A stretch of DNA of 64,000 nt from JASLBX01 sp035762665 (GTDB taxonomy: Bacteria > Actinomycetota > Actinomycetes > Jiangellales > Jiangellaceae): positions 1-64,000 of the forward strand of contig DASTNZ010000182.1 of assembly GCA_035762665.1 (NCBI GenBank). The letters are read 5' to 3'. The translations under genes and the position numbers were made by a program. Positions 16,998-25,842 of the stretch are shown in pieces; positions within the stretch are counted from its first letter, which is position 1; each line of letters opens with the position of its first letter. Below the pieces are notes generated by a model that saw only the letters and a list, made by a program, of their open reading frames with translations, was not told the origin of the DNA and did not search any database.

Positions 16998-18596
16998 GTG
17001 GATGGACTGGAATCGGGAAGTCAGTACTGGCGCGACCGGTATGACGAACTTTCGGCTCGGGATCTAGCGAGCCTGCGCACTGATGATCTGGAGCTCTTTG
17101 CCGACGCCGCATTCTGGGTTGGGCATCCTCGCGACGCCATCGCGGCTCGCCAACGCGCCTATTCCCTCTACCGCGACGCGAACGATCACGAACATGCCGC
17201 TCGTGCCGCATGGAAGCTGTTTCATAGCCATTTCGAACTGAACGAGACGGCGCTGGCGAGCGGCTGGCTGAACCGAGCGCATCGGCACGTCGCCGAGGCA
17301 CCGGAATCGGTTGAACGCGGCTACGTCGCAATCGCGACGGCGATGTGGTCCAGGCATACGGGGGATCTCGATGACTCCGTGACTCAGGCTGCTCTGGCGC
17401 ATGAGATCGGTCACGCCTGCGGCGATCGCAACCTCGCCGCCTGGGGCCTTGCCGTCCATGGCGGCATGCTGGCAGCCCGCGACATCGCGGCCGGCTTGGC
17501 CCTGCTCGACGAAGCGATGGTCGAGACCGTCAGCGGAGAACTGGCCCCGTTCGTCACCGGATGGATCTACTGTTACCTGCTCAAGACCTGCCAGGCGCTC
17601 GGCGATGTGAGCCGGGCCGGAGAGTGGACCGAGGCGGCGGTGCGCTGGTGCGAGCAGCAGGGGGTGTCCAGCTGGTACCCAGGAGTGTGCCGCCTGCACC
17701 GCTGCGAGGTGGCCTCGCTGCGGGGCGAATGGACATCTGCTGAACAAGAAGCGCTCCGCGCGGCCGATGAGCTCGCACCGTTCGGCGACTACCTCATTGC
17801 CGAAGGGCACTACATCGCCGGCGAGATCCGCCGGCGGCGGGGCGACTACGCAGCCGCCGAAGAGGCGTTTCGCCGTGCCCACGAACTGGGCCACGATCCC
17901 CAACCTGGCCTGGCACTCATCCGGCTGGCGACCGGCGATCCGCAGGGAGCCGCGAGCCAGTTGCGCTTAGCGCTGAAGAGTGGAGCCCACCCGCCGATGA
18001 GCCGGGCCCGGCTGCTCACTGCTCTCGTCCAAGCAGAGTTGGAGCTAGGTGATACCGCCACCGCCGAACAGTCGGTCACCGAGTTAGGCCAGCTCGCCCA
18101 GGCGAGCAACAGCCGGCTGCTATGGGCCCTCCTTGCAACCTGGCACGGCGCACTGCTGCTCGCCAACGGTGATCTGGACGGTGCGCTGCCGCTGCTGCGC
18201 GAGGCCTGCTCGGCCTGCCAGCAGCTGAACCTGCCCTACGAGGCCGCTGAGGTACGGATGATCTTAGGAGCAGCCGCCCGGCAGGCAGGCGACGAGGAAA
18301 CAGCACAGCTTGAGTTCGACGCCGCCAGAGCCGTGTTCGAGCGGCTCGGCGCCCGGCCCGACGCCGACCGCGCAGCGCGCGTGGCACGAGTGGCGGAGAA
18401 TCCCATGGGGTTGAGCGACCGCGAGGTAGAAGTCCTCAGACTCGTCGCCAGCGGGCGGTCCAACAAGGACATTGCGTCCAGCCTGGTCATCAGCGAGCAC
18501 ACGGTTCGCCGGCACCTCAGCAACATCTTCCGCAAGATCGGCGTGACCACTCGTTCCGCGGCTACGGCGTTCGCTTTCGAACACGACCTCGCCTGA
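16998..18596 (+). CDS. LuxR-type transcriptional regulator with TPR-like sensor region
   Basis: About 532 residues. The first 450 are all-helical, Ala/Leu/Glu-rich tandem repeats of TPR type (e.g. AAWGLAVHGGMLAARDIAAGLALLDEA, AAEEAFRRAHELGHDP). The last 60 form a LuxR helix-turn-helix (LSDREVEVLRLVASGRSNKDIASSLVISEHTVRRHLSNIFRKI). There is no receiver domain and no AAA/STAND P-loop, unlike MalT/LAL regulators, so it is the short TPR-LuxR class. GTG at 16998 is chosen because residues encoded from an earlier GTG (16893) are not helical or repeat-like; the start is uncertain. The thiol-redox pair 147 bp downstream on the same strand could be a target. Confidence 0.82.
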   Translation: MDGLESGSQYWRDRYDELSARDLASLRTDDLELFADAAFWVGHPRDAIAARQRAYSLYRDANDHEHAARAAWKLFHSHFELNETALASGWLNRAHRHVAEAPESVERGYVAIATAMWSRHTGDLDDSVTQAALAHEIGHACGDRNLAAWGLAVHGGMLAARDIAAGLALLDEAMVETVSGELAPFVTGWIYCYLLKTCQALGDVSRAGEWTEAAVRWCEQQGVSSWYPGVCRLHRCEVASLRGEWTSAEQEALRAADELAPFGDYLIAEGHYIAGEIRRRRGDYAAAEEAFRRAHELGHDPQPGLALIRLATGDPQGAASQLRLALKSGAHPPMSRARLLTALVQAELELGDTATAEQSVTELGQLAQASNSRLLWALLATWHGALLLANGDLDGALPLLREACSACQQLNLPYEAAEVRMILGAAARQAGDEETAQLEFDAARAVFERLGARPDADRAARVARVAENPMGLSDREVEVLRLVASGRSNKDIASSLVISEHTVRRHLSNIFRKIGVTTRSAATAFAFEHDLA

Positions 18597-18742
18597 CGCC
18601 CTGCACACCGCTGTGGTCCATTTAGTCCACCGGGTCGAATCCAAGTTGGCGCAGTCGGTCGACGCGTGCCTCCGTCCCCCGTCCGTACGTTCATTCCGAA
18701 CCTCAAGCGCGCCTGACCAGGCGAGACAGGAAGGAATGACTG

Positions 18743-19246
18743 ATGTACGCAACGACCGAGAAGACCTACAGCGTCGGAGATCAGGTCGACGACTTCGTGC
18801 TGCCCGATGTGAACGGCAATCCCGTCCGATTCAGCGATGTCGCCGGACCGTGGACGCTCCTGTACTTCATCACCACCTGGTGTCCGTACTGCACTGCCGA
18901 GGCGCCGTACCTGGAGTCGGAGCTTCTGGAGCGGTTCGCCGACCGCGGGCTCAAGCTGGTTGTGCTCGACGTGAAGGAACCGGCTGCGATCGCGATGACG
19001 CTTCCGGAGCGGTTCGGCTGGACGTCGCCGTTCCTCGTCGACGAGAGCGGCGAAGTATCCGAGCGGTTCGCGCCGAAGAAGGAAGGCCTGGCTCCAGAGG
19101 TGGCGATCATCAACGCGCATCTTGTGCTCGACGAGAACCGGGTCGTCCGTTTCGCCGAGTACCTGAACATGGAGCGGTTCGACATTCACGCCACCAGCGT
19201 CACCGCCGCCATCGAGACCCTGGTGGGTGGTAGCAGTGATGAGTAG
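18743..19246 (+). CDS. TlpA/AhpC-type thioredoxin-fold protein (CPYC)
   Basis: A 167-residue redoxin: VGDQVDDFVLPDVNGNPVRFSDVAG, then the active site in TTWCPYCTAEAPYLESE, and a cis-Pro region near PEVAIINAHLVLD. CPYC is the glutaredoxin-type dithiol centre. There is no signal peptide or N-terminal anchor, unlike exported TlpA/ResA, so it should stay cytoplasmic. A good ribosome site (AGGAAGGA) precedes the ATG. Its last codons overlap the next gene by 8 bp, so the two are translationally coupled. Confidence 0.85.
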   Translation: MYATTEKTYSVGDQVDDFVLPDVNGNPVRFSDVAGPWTLLYFITTWCPYCTAEAPYLESELLERFADRGLKLVVLDVKEPAAIAMTLPERFGWTSPFLVDESGEVSERFAPKKEGLAPEVAIINAHLVLDENRVVRFAEYLNMERFDIHATSVTAAIETLVGGSSDE

Positions 19247-19673
19247 CCACCAGGCTTTGACGATCCGAACCGAGGCCACGCAGTCTGGCGACCTCGTCCA
19301 GTTGACGCTTACCGTCGAGCTGCCCGACGGCGTGCACATCGAGCCGCATCAGCCGATCGAGCCGTACCTCATTCCTACCGTGCTGGAAGTGGACGATTTG
19401 AGCGACGTGGCGGTCCACTACCCAGCGCCGATGGTCAAGGACCTCGACTGGAACGACGTCACCCTCTCAGTCCTCGAAGGAACGCTCCAGTTCGGCGTCT
19501 CGGGCCGGGTGCAGAAGGATGTCGAGTGGATCAGCGGGACGCTGCACTACCAGCCATGTGTCGGCGGCGCGTGTCTGCCGCCAAGGACCACGCGCTGGCA
19601 GTCTCCCGTGTGCGGCACTACGGCCTATTCGATTCTGCGTGCCCTCGCGTCCGACCCGGACCCGCGCCTTTGA
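19239..19673 (+). CDS. DsbD alpha-domain-like protein (stand-alone)
   Basis: A 144-residue beta-rich protein resembling the N-terminal domain of DsbD: VQLTLTVELPDGVHIEP, ISGTLHYQPCVGGACLPPRTTRW. The paired cysteines (CxxxxC followed by LPP) are those that shuttle electrons in DsbD-alpha. The membrane and thioredoxin domains of DsbD are absent and no signal peptide is visible. ATG at 19239 (or GTG at 19236) overlaps the redoxin gene, so the products probably work as a pair, the redoxin reducing this domain or the reverse. The final 20 residues look less conserved. Confidence 0.72.
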   Translation: MSSHQALTIRTEATQSGDLVQLTLTVELPDGVHIEPHQPIEPYLIPTVLEVDDLSDVAVHYPAPMVKDLDWNDVTLSVLEGTLQFGVSGRVQKDVEWISGTLHYQPCVGGACLPPRTTRWQSPVCGTTAYSILRALASDPDPRL

Positions 19674-19770
19674 CCCCCCGATCAGCGTGCGAGAAGGTGG
19701 GCGGTGACCAGGGTCTATCGCCGGGACCAGTAAGGCGTCTAGAGTGCGTTCACTGGCAGAAGGAGAGGGC

Positions 19771-21300
19771 ATGATTAGCTTCCGTAGCAAGACGGTTGCT
19801 GGCGCGACCGCCGCGCTGGTAGCTGCTGGAACGCTCGCCATGACCGGAGGAGCAGCCGCAGCTCCGGACTTGCCCGGCGAGCCGCGATACACAGCAGGCG
19901 AACCCGGCGCCGGTGACGACTACTTCCCGTACGCCGGAAACGGCGGGTACGACGTGCAGCACTACGACCTGGACATCACCTACACGCCGCCGGACCCGGC
20001 TCCCGCGCCGGTAGAGGGCCAACTCGACGGCGTCGCCACCATTGATCTCGTCGCGACGCAGGACCTCGACCGGTTCAACCTGGACCTGCGCGGCATGGAG
20101 GTACGGTCACTGACAATCGACGGCAAGCCGGCCACTGGGATCGCGCCGCCCGATCCCGGCATTGAGGTCGAGGGCGCAGCGTTTTGGCAATTCCAGGACG
20201 ACGCGGCCCGGATCTGGGAGCTCACTGTCCAGCCCCGCCCCAAGATCAAGAAGGGCACGAGGGTGCAGCTTGTCATCGAGTACGGCGGGACGACAACCCG
20301 ACCCGAGGACATCGAGGGTGCCCTCTACGGCTGGGTCACGACCCGGGACGGCGCTATGGTCGTCGGCGAACCGGAGGGTTCGATGACGTGGTACCCGGTG
20401 AGCGATCACCAGACCGACAAGGCGACCTACAGCTTCGAGATCACCGTTCCAGAAGGCAAGGTTGCAGTGGCCAACGGCCTGCCGGCTGATCCGCCGGAGA
20501 CGGCCGATGGCTGGACGACCTGGTATTGGGACGCTCCTGATCTGCAGGCGAGCTACCTGACAACGGCGTCGGTCGGCGACTTCGAGCTTCGCGACACCTA
20601 CTACTCGTCCAGTGGAGTACCGATCATTGACGCCGTCGACACCAAACTCACGGAGTCGAGGCTCAATACCACCAACGCCAGCCTGGCCCTGCAGCCCGCG
20701 ATGATCGATTTCTTCGAGGGCCTGTTCGGGGACTATCCGTTCAACTCGTACGGGTCGATCGTCGACAATGACAGCGTCGGGTATGCCCTCGAGACGCAGA
20801 CCCGGCCGGTGTACTCCAGCCAGGCCTCCCAGGGCACCGTTGCCCACGAGTTGGCGCACATGTGGTTGGGCAACGCGGTGAGCCCCGAGCGGTGGCAGGA
20901 CATCTGGCTCAACGAGGGCTGGGCGACCTACGCCACGTGGCTGTGGAACGACCACCGCGGGGGCACAACGGCTCAACAGGCCTACAACAACTGGTACAAC
21001 GCTTCGCGACCGGACTCCTACTGGGCATTCCAGATTGGTGATCCTGGCCCGTTCGGCCTGTTCGCGACCCAGGTCTACAACCGAGGCGCCGCGACCCTCC
21101 ACGCGCTCCGCATCGAGGTCGGCGACGATGCCTTCTTCGAGGCTGCCCGGCTGTGGGTCGAGCGGTACAACGACTCGGCCGCCACGTCGGAGGACTTCCA
21201 GGCCGTCTACGAAGAGGTCTCCGGTGAGGACCTGGACTGGTTCTTCCAGATCTGGCTCTGGGACCAGGTCAAGCCACCTGCCACCTGGACGCTTCCGTAA
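19771..21300 (+). CDS. Secreted M1-family aminopeptidase
   Basis: A 509-residue exoprotein. It has a signal peptide (basic start, TAALVAAGTLAMTGGAAAAP). An N-terminal beta saddle (YDVQHYDLDITYTPP) is followed by the gluzincin site HELAHMW (His359, Glu360, His363) with Glu382 exactly 18 residues after His363 (NEGWATY). The usual GAMEN substrate motif appears altered: GYALETQTRP occupies its place (GxxxE kept), as in secreted actinobacterial M1 enzymes. The large C-terminal helical domain of full PepN is missing, giving the short form. AGAAGGAGAG precedes ATG 19771. It should release N-terminal residues from extracellular peptides, complementing the M36 protease. Confidence 0.93.
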   Translation: MISFRSKTVAGATAALVAAGTLAMTGGAAAAPDLPGEPRYTAGEPGAGDDYFPYAGNGGYDVQHYDLDITYTPPDPAPAPVEGQLDGVATIDLVATQDLDRFNLDLRGMEVRSLTIDGKPATGIAPPDPGIEVEGAAFWQFQDDAARIWELTVQPRPKIKKGTRVQLVIEYGGTTTRPEDIEGALYGWVTTRDGAMVVGEPEGSMTWYPVSDHQTDKATYSFEITVPEGKVAVANGLPADPPETADGWTTWYWDAPDLQASYLTTASVGDFELRDTYYSSSGVPIIDAVDTKLTESRLNTTNASLALQPAMIDFFEGLFGDYPFNSYGSIVDNDSVGYALETQTRPVYSSQASQGTVAHELAHMWLGNAVSPERWQDIWLNEGWATYATWLWNDHRGGTTAQQAYNNWYNASRPDSYWAFQIGDPGPFGLFATQVYNRGAATLHALRIEVGDDAFFEAARLWVERYNDSAATSEDFQAVYEEVSGEDLDWFFQIWLWDQVKPPATWTLP

Positions 21301-21310
21301 TCAAGCGGCA

Positions 21311-21347
21311 CCGCCGCGTCAGGGTTCATCGGACCCTGACGCGGCGG
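21311..21347 (+). terminator. Strong hairpin terminator after the M1 peptidase
   Basis: CCGCCGCGTCAGGGT at 21311-21325 pairs over all 15 bases with ACCCTGACGCGGCGG at 21333-21347 across a 7-base loop. It begins 10 bp after the peptidase stop. A short TTT follows at 21355-21357. It separates the peptidase from the kinase gene. Confidence 0.85.
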
Positions 21348-21445
21348 CCGGCCGTTTGAGCACGCCGAACCCTAGGGCTACCGCCAACGTGCCGAACAAC
21401 GGCCTGGTCGTGCATGCGAGTGTCTCCGTGGGCCACGATGGGCTG

Positions 21446-22627
21446 GTGAACACCCGTGGGGAGTTGCCCGGGACCGTCGAGCGCAGTCGACCAGCCGACC
21501 GGCGTCCGCCAAGACGCGGGGATTGGGCCGTGGCCGCCCTGGCGGTTGTGCTCCATGTGTTCGCTCCCCGGATCGGACAACCCGCTGACGTGGCGGCATG
21601 GGTCGCACCGTTGGCATTGCTGTTGGCATTCGCACAAGGTCTGCCGTTGGCGTGGCGGCGGCAGTGGCCCGTACCGGTCGCCGTGCTGGTGCTTGCGGGT
21701 TACGGGCTCTATGTCGTGGCCATCGGGGTCATTCCGCCGTTCGCTGCGTGGGTGGTCATCTGGTCGCTGGCGACAACCGATGGACCGCGCCGAAGGTCGA
21801 TCGTCACCGCGGTTGTGGCCGCGTGCACAACAGTCCTGATTGTGATCGTCGGCGAACTGTCCACCCCCGGCAGCGGCGCCTCAGTACTGCTTGTCTCGGC
21901 GACGGTCGTGGTGACACTTGCCGCAGTGTTGGTTCGCAGTGAGCGGGCTCGGCTCGATGCCGTCCGCGAGACGGCTGCCTCGGAGGAGCGGCTGCGGATC
22001 GCCCGCGACCTGCACGATCTGATCGGTCATGGCCTGGGGATCGTGGCGGTCCAGTCCAGCACTGCCCGGATGGCGCTCGACTCGGGCGATGCTCCGACCG
22101 CCCGTACCGCGTTGTCCGCGGTGGAATCGAGCAGCCGGACAGCGATGCGCGAGATGCGTGAGCTGCTCGGCGTGCTTAGCGGGATGGGCGAGCCCGCGAC
22201 TGCCGAAAGCAATGAGACGAACAGGCCGCCGGCTCCCAGGCTGGCCGACATCGCGTCACTTATCGACAATGTCCGGCTCGCGGGCGTCGCCGTGACGGTG
22301 GAGAAGGAGGGAGACCTCACCAACGTCCCCCGTGCCGTCCAGCTGTGTGCCTATCGCGTCGTGCAGGAGTCGCTGACGAACGCGATCAAGCATGCCGCTG
22401 GCACGATCATCGCGGTGCGCGTCGTCGGGTCTGGGCAGATGTTGCGGGTGGCAGTGGAGACGACCGGCGGTACGCGGACGGGAGGGAGCGTCGACAGCGG
22501 TGGTCTGGGCCTGGTAGGCATCAGGACCCGGGTGGCGGCAGCGGGTGGACGGGTCCGAATGGGACCCACGCCGTCCGGCTGGCTGGTCGAAGCGGAGCTG
22601 CCCTTGCAGGAAGGGGTTCGCTGGTGA
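21446..22627 (+). CDS. NarL-type sensor histidine kinase
   Basis: About 393 residues. Four or five hydrophobic helices (residues 30-165) precede a coil (RSERARLDAVRETAASEERLR), HisKA_3 (phospho-His in IARDLHDLIGHGLG), and HATPase_c with N-box VVQESLTNAIKHA and G-box GGLGLVGIRTRVAAAGG. The start is uncertain: GTG 21446 suits the first basic residues, and a GTG at 21428 is also possible. It overlaps its regulator by 4 bp (GTGA). With the downstream ABC genes it forms a typical envelope or antibiotic-stress unit. Confidence 0.9.
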   Translation: MNTRGELPGTVERSRPADRRPPRRGDWAVAALAVVLHVFAPRIGQPADVAAWVAPLALLLAFAQGLPLAWRRQWPVPVAVLVLAGYGLYVVAIGVIPPFAAWVVIWSLATTDGPRRRSIVTAVVAACTTVLIVIVGELSTPGSGASVLLVSATVVVTLAAVLVRSERARLDAVRETAASEERLRIARDLHDLIGHGLGIVAVQSSTARMALDSGDAPTARTALSAVESSSRTAMREMRELLGVLSGMGEPATAESNETNRPPAPRLADIASLIDNVRLAGVAVTVEKEGDLTNVPRAVQLCAYRVVQESLTNAIKHAAGTIIAVRVVGSGQMLRVAVETTGGTRTGGSVDSGGLGLVGIRTRVAAAGGRVRMGPTPSGWLVEAELPLQEGVRW

Positions 22628-23289
22628 TTCGAGTAGCGATCTGCGATGACCAGGCTCTCGTACGTGACGGCCTGCGGGTCCAGCTGGGTCTGATAAGCGA
22701 CATCCAGATTGTCGGCGAGGCGTCCGACGGCGAACAGGCCGTCGCTTTGGCGCGGCGAGAACGCCCCGACGTGCTGCTGATGGACGTCCGGATGCCGGTG
22801 CTCGACGGCATCGAGGCGACGAGACACATCGTCGGTGATCCCGCCTCGACAGGAGTTCGCGTCCTGATTCTGACCACGTTCGACCTTGACGAGAACGTCT
22901 ACGCCGCTCTGTCCGCCGGGGCGAGCGGGTTTCTCCTCAAGGACGCGACTCCGGAGGAGATCGTGCACGCGGTGCGGGTGATCGCGGGCGGCGAGTCCCT
23001 GCTAGCGCCGTCCGTCACGTCTCGACTGGTCCGGGAGTTCGCGAGTCGACCTACTGCAGGGCGACCACGCGGCGACCTGCTCGCCTCGCTCACTGAGCGG
23101 GAGCTCGAGGTACTGGTCCTGGTCGCGCAAGGGTTGTCCAACGCCGAGCTGGCGGATCGGCTCGTGGTGAGTCACGCCACAGCGAAAACTCACGTCAGCC
23201 GCATCCTGACCAAACTCGGGCTTCGCGACCGCGCGCAGCTCGTGGTGGCCGCCTACGAGGCGGGCCTGGTAGTCCCTGGCTCGCGCTGA
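22624..23289 (+). CDS. NarL/FixJ-family response regulator
   Basis: A 221-residue regulator. The receiver has CDDQ, the phospho-Asp in DVLLMDVRMP, Thr in VLILTTFD and Lys in GFLLKDATPEE. The LuxR helix-turn-helix is LTERELEVLVLVAQGLSNAELADRLVVSHATAKTHVSRILTKL. GTG 22624 overlaps the kinase stop. A perfect inverted repeat 27-52 bp after its stop, before the ABC operon, is a candidate binding site. Confidence 0.93.
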   Translation: MIRVAICDDQALVRDGLRVQLGLISDIQIVGEASDGEQAVALARRERPDVLLMDVRMPVLDGIEATRHIVGDPASTGVRVLILTTFDLDENVYAALSAGASGFLLKDATPEEIVHAVRVIAGGESLLAPSVTSRLVREFASRPTAGRPRGDLLASLTERELEVLVLVAQGLSNAELADRLVVSHATAKTHVSRILTKLGLRDRAQLVVAAYEAGLVVPGSR

Positions 23290-23315
23290 GCCATCCGCGC
23301 CCATACGTCTCCGGA

Positions 23316-23341
23316 TGTACGAGGTCACCTCTGGTCGTACA
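23316..23341. promoter_or_regulatory. Inverted repeat TGTACGA-N12-TCGTACA
   Basis: Two perfect 7-bp arms at 23316-23322 and 23335-23341 lie about 103 bp before the ABC ATPase start. Dyad sites of this size with about two helical turns between centres suit NarL-family dimers. I infer control of the transporter by the adjacent regulator. It could instead be a weak hairpin at the end of the regulator message. Confidence 0.45.
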
Positions 23342-23443
23342 CCGAAGTGCGATCTCGCGGCCGACGACCTGGAGCTGTCCCATCCCTAGCTTCGAACTGG
23401 AGCCGCGAAGCACGCGGCCGATTCAGGCAAGGGAGCACTTCGG

Positions 23444-24187
23444 ATGCACATTGAAATGCGTGGGCTGACCAAACGCTACGGGCCCATCACCGCCGTGGAG
23501 AATTTCACTCTCTCACTGGCACCGGGCCGAGTCACCGGTTTCGTCGGAGCCAATGGCGCGGGCAAATCCACCACGATGCGGATGCTGCTGGGACTCACCC
23601 GGCCCGATGCCGGCACCGCCACCATCGACGGCAACGCCTACGCCGAGCTCCGCAACCCGCTGCGCACGGTCGGCGCGATGGTCGACGCCAACGTCTTCCA
23701 TCCCAACCGCACCGGACGGAACGCGCTGCGGGTGATTGCGCGAGTCGCCGAGATCTCCGACGGCCGGGTCGACCACGTTCTGGCGCTTGTGGGCCTGACC
23801 GACGCGGCGCACCGGCGGGTCGGCGGCTACTCCATGGGCATGCGTCAACGCCTCGGATTGGCCGCTGCACTTCTCGGCGACCCCGGGGTTGTGGTGCTCG
23901 ACGAGCCCGCCAACGGCTTGGACCCTCACGGGGTCCATTGGCTGCGCGGCTTGATCAGAGATCTCGCAGCCGAGGGTCGTACGGTCTTCGTTTCGAGTCA
24001 CCTGCTGGCCGAGCTCGCCCAGACCATCGACGACGTGGTCATCATCGCCGACGGCCGGCTCGTCACGCACGAACCGATGGCCGCGTTATTCGAGCGAACC
24101 GACGGTGGCTCCCTCGAGGACGTCTTCCTCAATCTCACCAGCACAACGCCAGCGGCATTCCCCGGCAACCCCAAGGAGCTGTCATGA
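23444..24187 (+). CDS. ABC transporter ATP-binding protein (BcrA/NatA type)
   Basis: A 247-residue ATPase. Walker A is GANGAGKST, the signature region is YSMGMRQRLGLAAAL (a variant of LSGGQ, usual in the BcrA/antibiotic-exporter group), Walker B with catalytic Glu is VVVLDEPANGLDP, and the H-loop is VSSHLLAEL. It pairs with the permease gene downstream, whose ATG overlaps its stop. The two-component genes upstream suggest induction by a membrane-active compound. Confidence 0.92.
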   Translation: MHIEMRGLTKRYGPITAVENFTLSLAPGRVTGFVGANGAGKSTTMRMLLGLTRPDAGTATIDGNAYAELRNPLRTVGAMVDANVFHPNRTGRNALRVIARVAEISDGRVDHVLALVGLTDAAHRRVGGYSMGMRQRLGLAAALLGDPGVVVLDEPANGLDPHGVHWLRGLIRDLAAEGRTVFVSSHLLAELAQTIDDVVIIADGRLVTHEPMAALFERTDGGSLEDVFLNLTSTTPAAFPGNPKELS

Positions 24188-24927
24188 CCCCGCTCATCTC
24201 TGCCGAACTGCTGAAAATCCGCACCACCCGGCTGCCAGCCGTCACTATTGCGGTCGTCCTCCTGATCGCCGTGGCCCTCCCGGTGCTCTACGCCGCTGCA
24301 TCCGGCAGCGGAGACCTGGAACCCCTGAATCCGGCGAGCCTCAGCGGCATGCTAGCCGCTCCCAGCAAGCTAGCGGGCGGCGGTGTACTGCTCATCGGCC
24401 TGCTCCTCGCCGGCGGTGAGTTCCGTCACCGCACGGTCTACACCACCCGCCTGGCCGAACCTCGGCCGCTCCGGGTTCTCGCAGCGAAGCTGGTCGCCAC
24501 GGCGTTGACCGGCCTCGCCGTTGGCTTCGTCCTTGACCTTGTCGCGCTCGGCGTAGGCGGCGCAGTCATCGCATACCACGGGGAGTCCGTCGAGCCTTTG
24601 TCGCACGGCCTCCCGAGAGTCGCCTTGCTGGTACCTCTGGTGATTGCGGTGCACGGCGTAATCGGCGTGGCCATCGGTGCCCTGCTGCGCAGCACGACAG
24701 CGGCCGTCGGCGTCACCCTTATGTGGGCGTTCGTCGTCGAAGGCATCGTTCCAGTGGTGTTTCGTAGACCAGAGCTGGCCACCTGGCTGCCCCGAGGAGC
24801 GATCCAGGACCTGCTCAGCACCCAGACCACCCAGCTGTCCCTGGGCGCTGCGGGAGCCTTGATCGTGGGTTACGCGGCGGCACTCGTGGTGGCCACGGCG
24901 CTAATCGACCGTCGGCGCGAACTGTGA
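24184..24927 (+). CDS. ABC-2-type permease subunit
   Basis: A 247-residue membrane protein with six hydrophobic segments: LPAVTIAVVLLIAVALPVLYAA, GGVLLIGLLLAGGEF, ATALTGLAVGFVLDLVALGVG, VALLVPLVIAVHGVIGVAIGALL, VGVTLMWAFVVEGIVPVVF and GALIVGYAAALVVATALI. The motif GGEFRHRTVYTT after helix 2 is characteristic of NatB/BcrB-type ABC-2 permeases. Start and stop overlap (ATGA) couple it to the ATPase. Two molecules with two ATPases would form an exporter; the substrate is unknown. Confidence 0.9.
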   Translation: MTPLISAELLKIRTTRLPAVTIAVVLLIAVALPVLYAAASGSGDLEPLNPASLSGMLAAPSKLAGGGVLLIGLLLAGGEFRHRTVYTTRLAEPRPLRVLAAKLVATALTGLAVGFVLDLVALGVGGAVIAYHGESVEPLSHGLPRVALLVPLVIAVHGVIGVAIGALLRSTTAAVGVTLMWAFVVEGIVPVVFRRPELATWLPRGAIQDLLSTQTTQLSLGAAGALIVGYAAALVVATALIDRRREL

Positions 24928-24947
24928 ATCAGTCGCTCGACTGGTCG

Positions 24948-25008
24948 GCCAGCGCACGCTGGCGAGCCGACGTCACCGGGATGGTGAAAGCCTCTCCGTC
25001 CCGGTGAC
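24948..25008. terminator. Two hairpins between convergent genes
   Basis: GCCAGCG-ca-CGCTGGC occupies 24948-24963. GTCACCGGGA at 24972-24981 pairs perfectly with TCCCGGTGAC at 24999-25008. Both lie between the permease stop and the convergent gene ending at 25067, consistent with bidirectional termination. Confidence 0.7.
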
Positions 25009-25066
25009 AGTCGCAGTCATGTGGATGTGTCAGTTGAGCCAAGGCAAAAGGTGAATCCGGTTACGA

Positions 25067-25687
25067 CTAGACCGCTCGCACGCTCGCCAGGACTGCCGGT
25101 CCCCCGTCGGCCCAGCTACCAGTAAGGTTGTGCTCGCCCCATGGATCGGCATCGACTACGCGGACGACCACTAGCTCCAGTCGTTCGGACCGCACGACCG
25201 TCGTCGGCCCTTCATCGTGGCAGCTCACCGCATCGATCGGATCGACCGGTGTGCCGGCGATTCCGCTTCCCCACACTGTCGCTGTGGGCGCGCGGGGTTC
25301 GAGACGACCGTCCACGTCGATGAACTCCTCAACTTGAGTCCCACCGGTGAGCACCGTCGCGGCCAACGCCGCGGCCCACACGGGGTCGGCGCAACCGTCG
25401 TACACCCAGCGCGGGCCGAGCACCGAGTGCTCCGCGGTGCCGACCAGGAACTCCTCCGCCCCAGGCAACGGCATCCCACGGTAGGTCAACGGCACGTGGA
25501 ACACCGAGCCATCACCGCCCTGCACAATTAAGGCCTCCAAGCCGACCTCGCCAGCCGGATCATCGAATCGGTAGGCACCCATCTGCCGGAGCTCCGCCTC
25601 CCCGGTAAACCAAAGCCGGCTCGGCAGCCAGGCAGTCAGCAAGCTGAGCTTCGAGGGAGTCAGGACAGCCTTGTAGATCAGAGCCAT
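25067..25687 (-). CDS. Maltokinase N-terminal cap-like domain protein
   Basis: A 206-residue soluble protein. It matches the cap domain of mycobacterial/actinobacterial maltokinase: MALIYKAVLTPSKLSLLTAWLPSR, YRFDDPAGEVGLEALIV, FHVPLTYRGMPLPGAEEFLVGTAEHSVLGPRWVYDG. The kinase domain itself is not fused and no trehalose or maltose genes are near. Stand-alone cap proteins are widespread in actinomycetes without an assigned role. The second half (ATVWGSGIAGTP...) is a further beta region. The start ATG is at 25687. Confidence 0.8.
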   Translation of the reverse strand: MALIYKAVLTPSKLSLLTAWLPSRLWFTGEAELRQMGAYRFDDPAGEVGLEALIVQGGDGSVFHVPLTYRGMPLPGAEEFLVGTAEHSVLGPRWVYDGCADPVWAAALAATVLTGGTQVEEFIDVDGRLEPRAPTATVWGSGIAGTPVDPIDAVSCHDEGPTTVVRSERLELVVVRVVDADPWGEHNLTGSWADGGPAVLASVRAV

Positions 25688-25842
25688 AATCCGACTCTAA
25701 GCGGCAGCCTCTCAAAGCGACCTTGACCGGTGCCATCTGAGTATCGCCTGTCGGCGGATGGAGTTTGGCGAGTCAGTTTATGAGATGTTTCCACCAGGTG
25801 CGTGCGCCGCGGCGCGGCGACGAAAGAGGGGAGAAACCTTCG

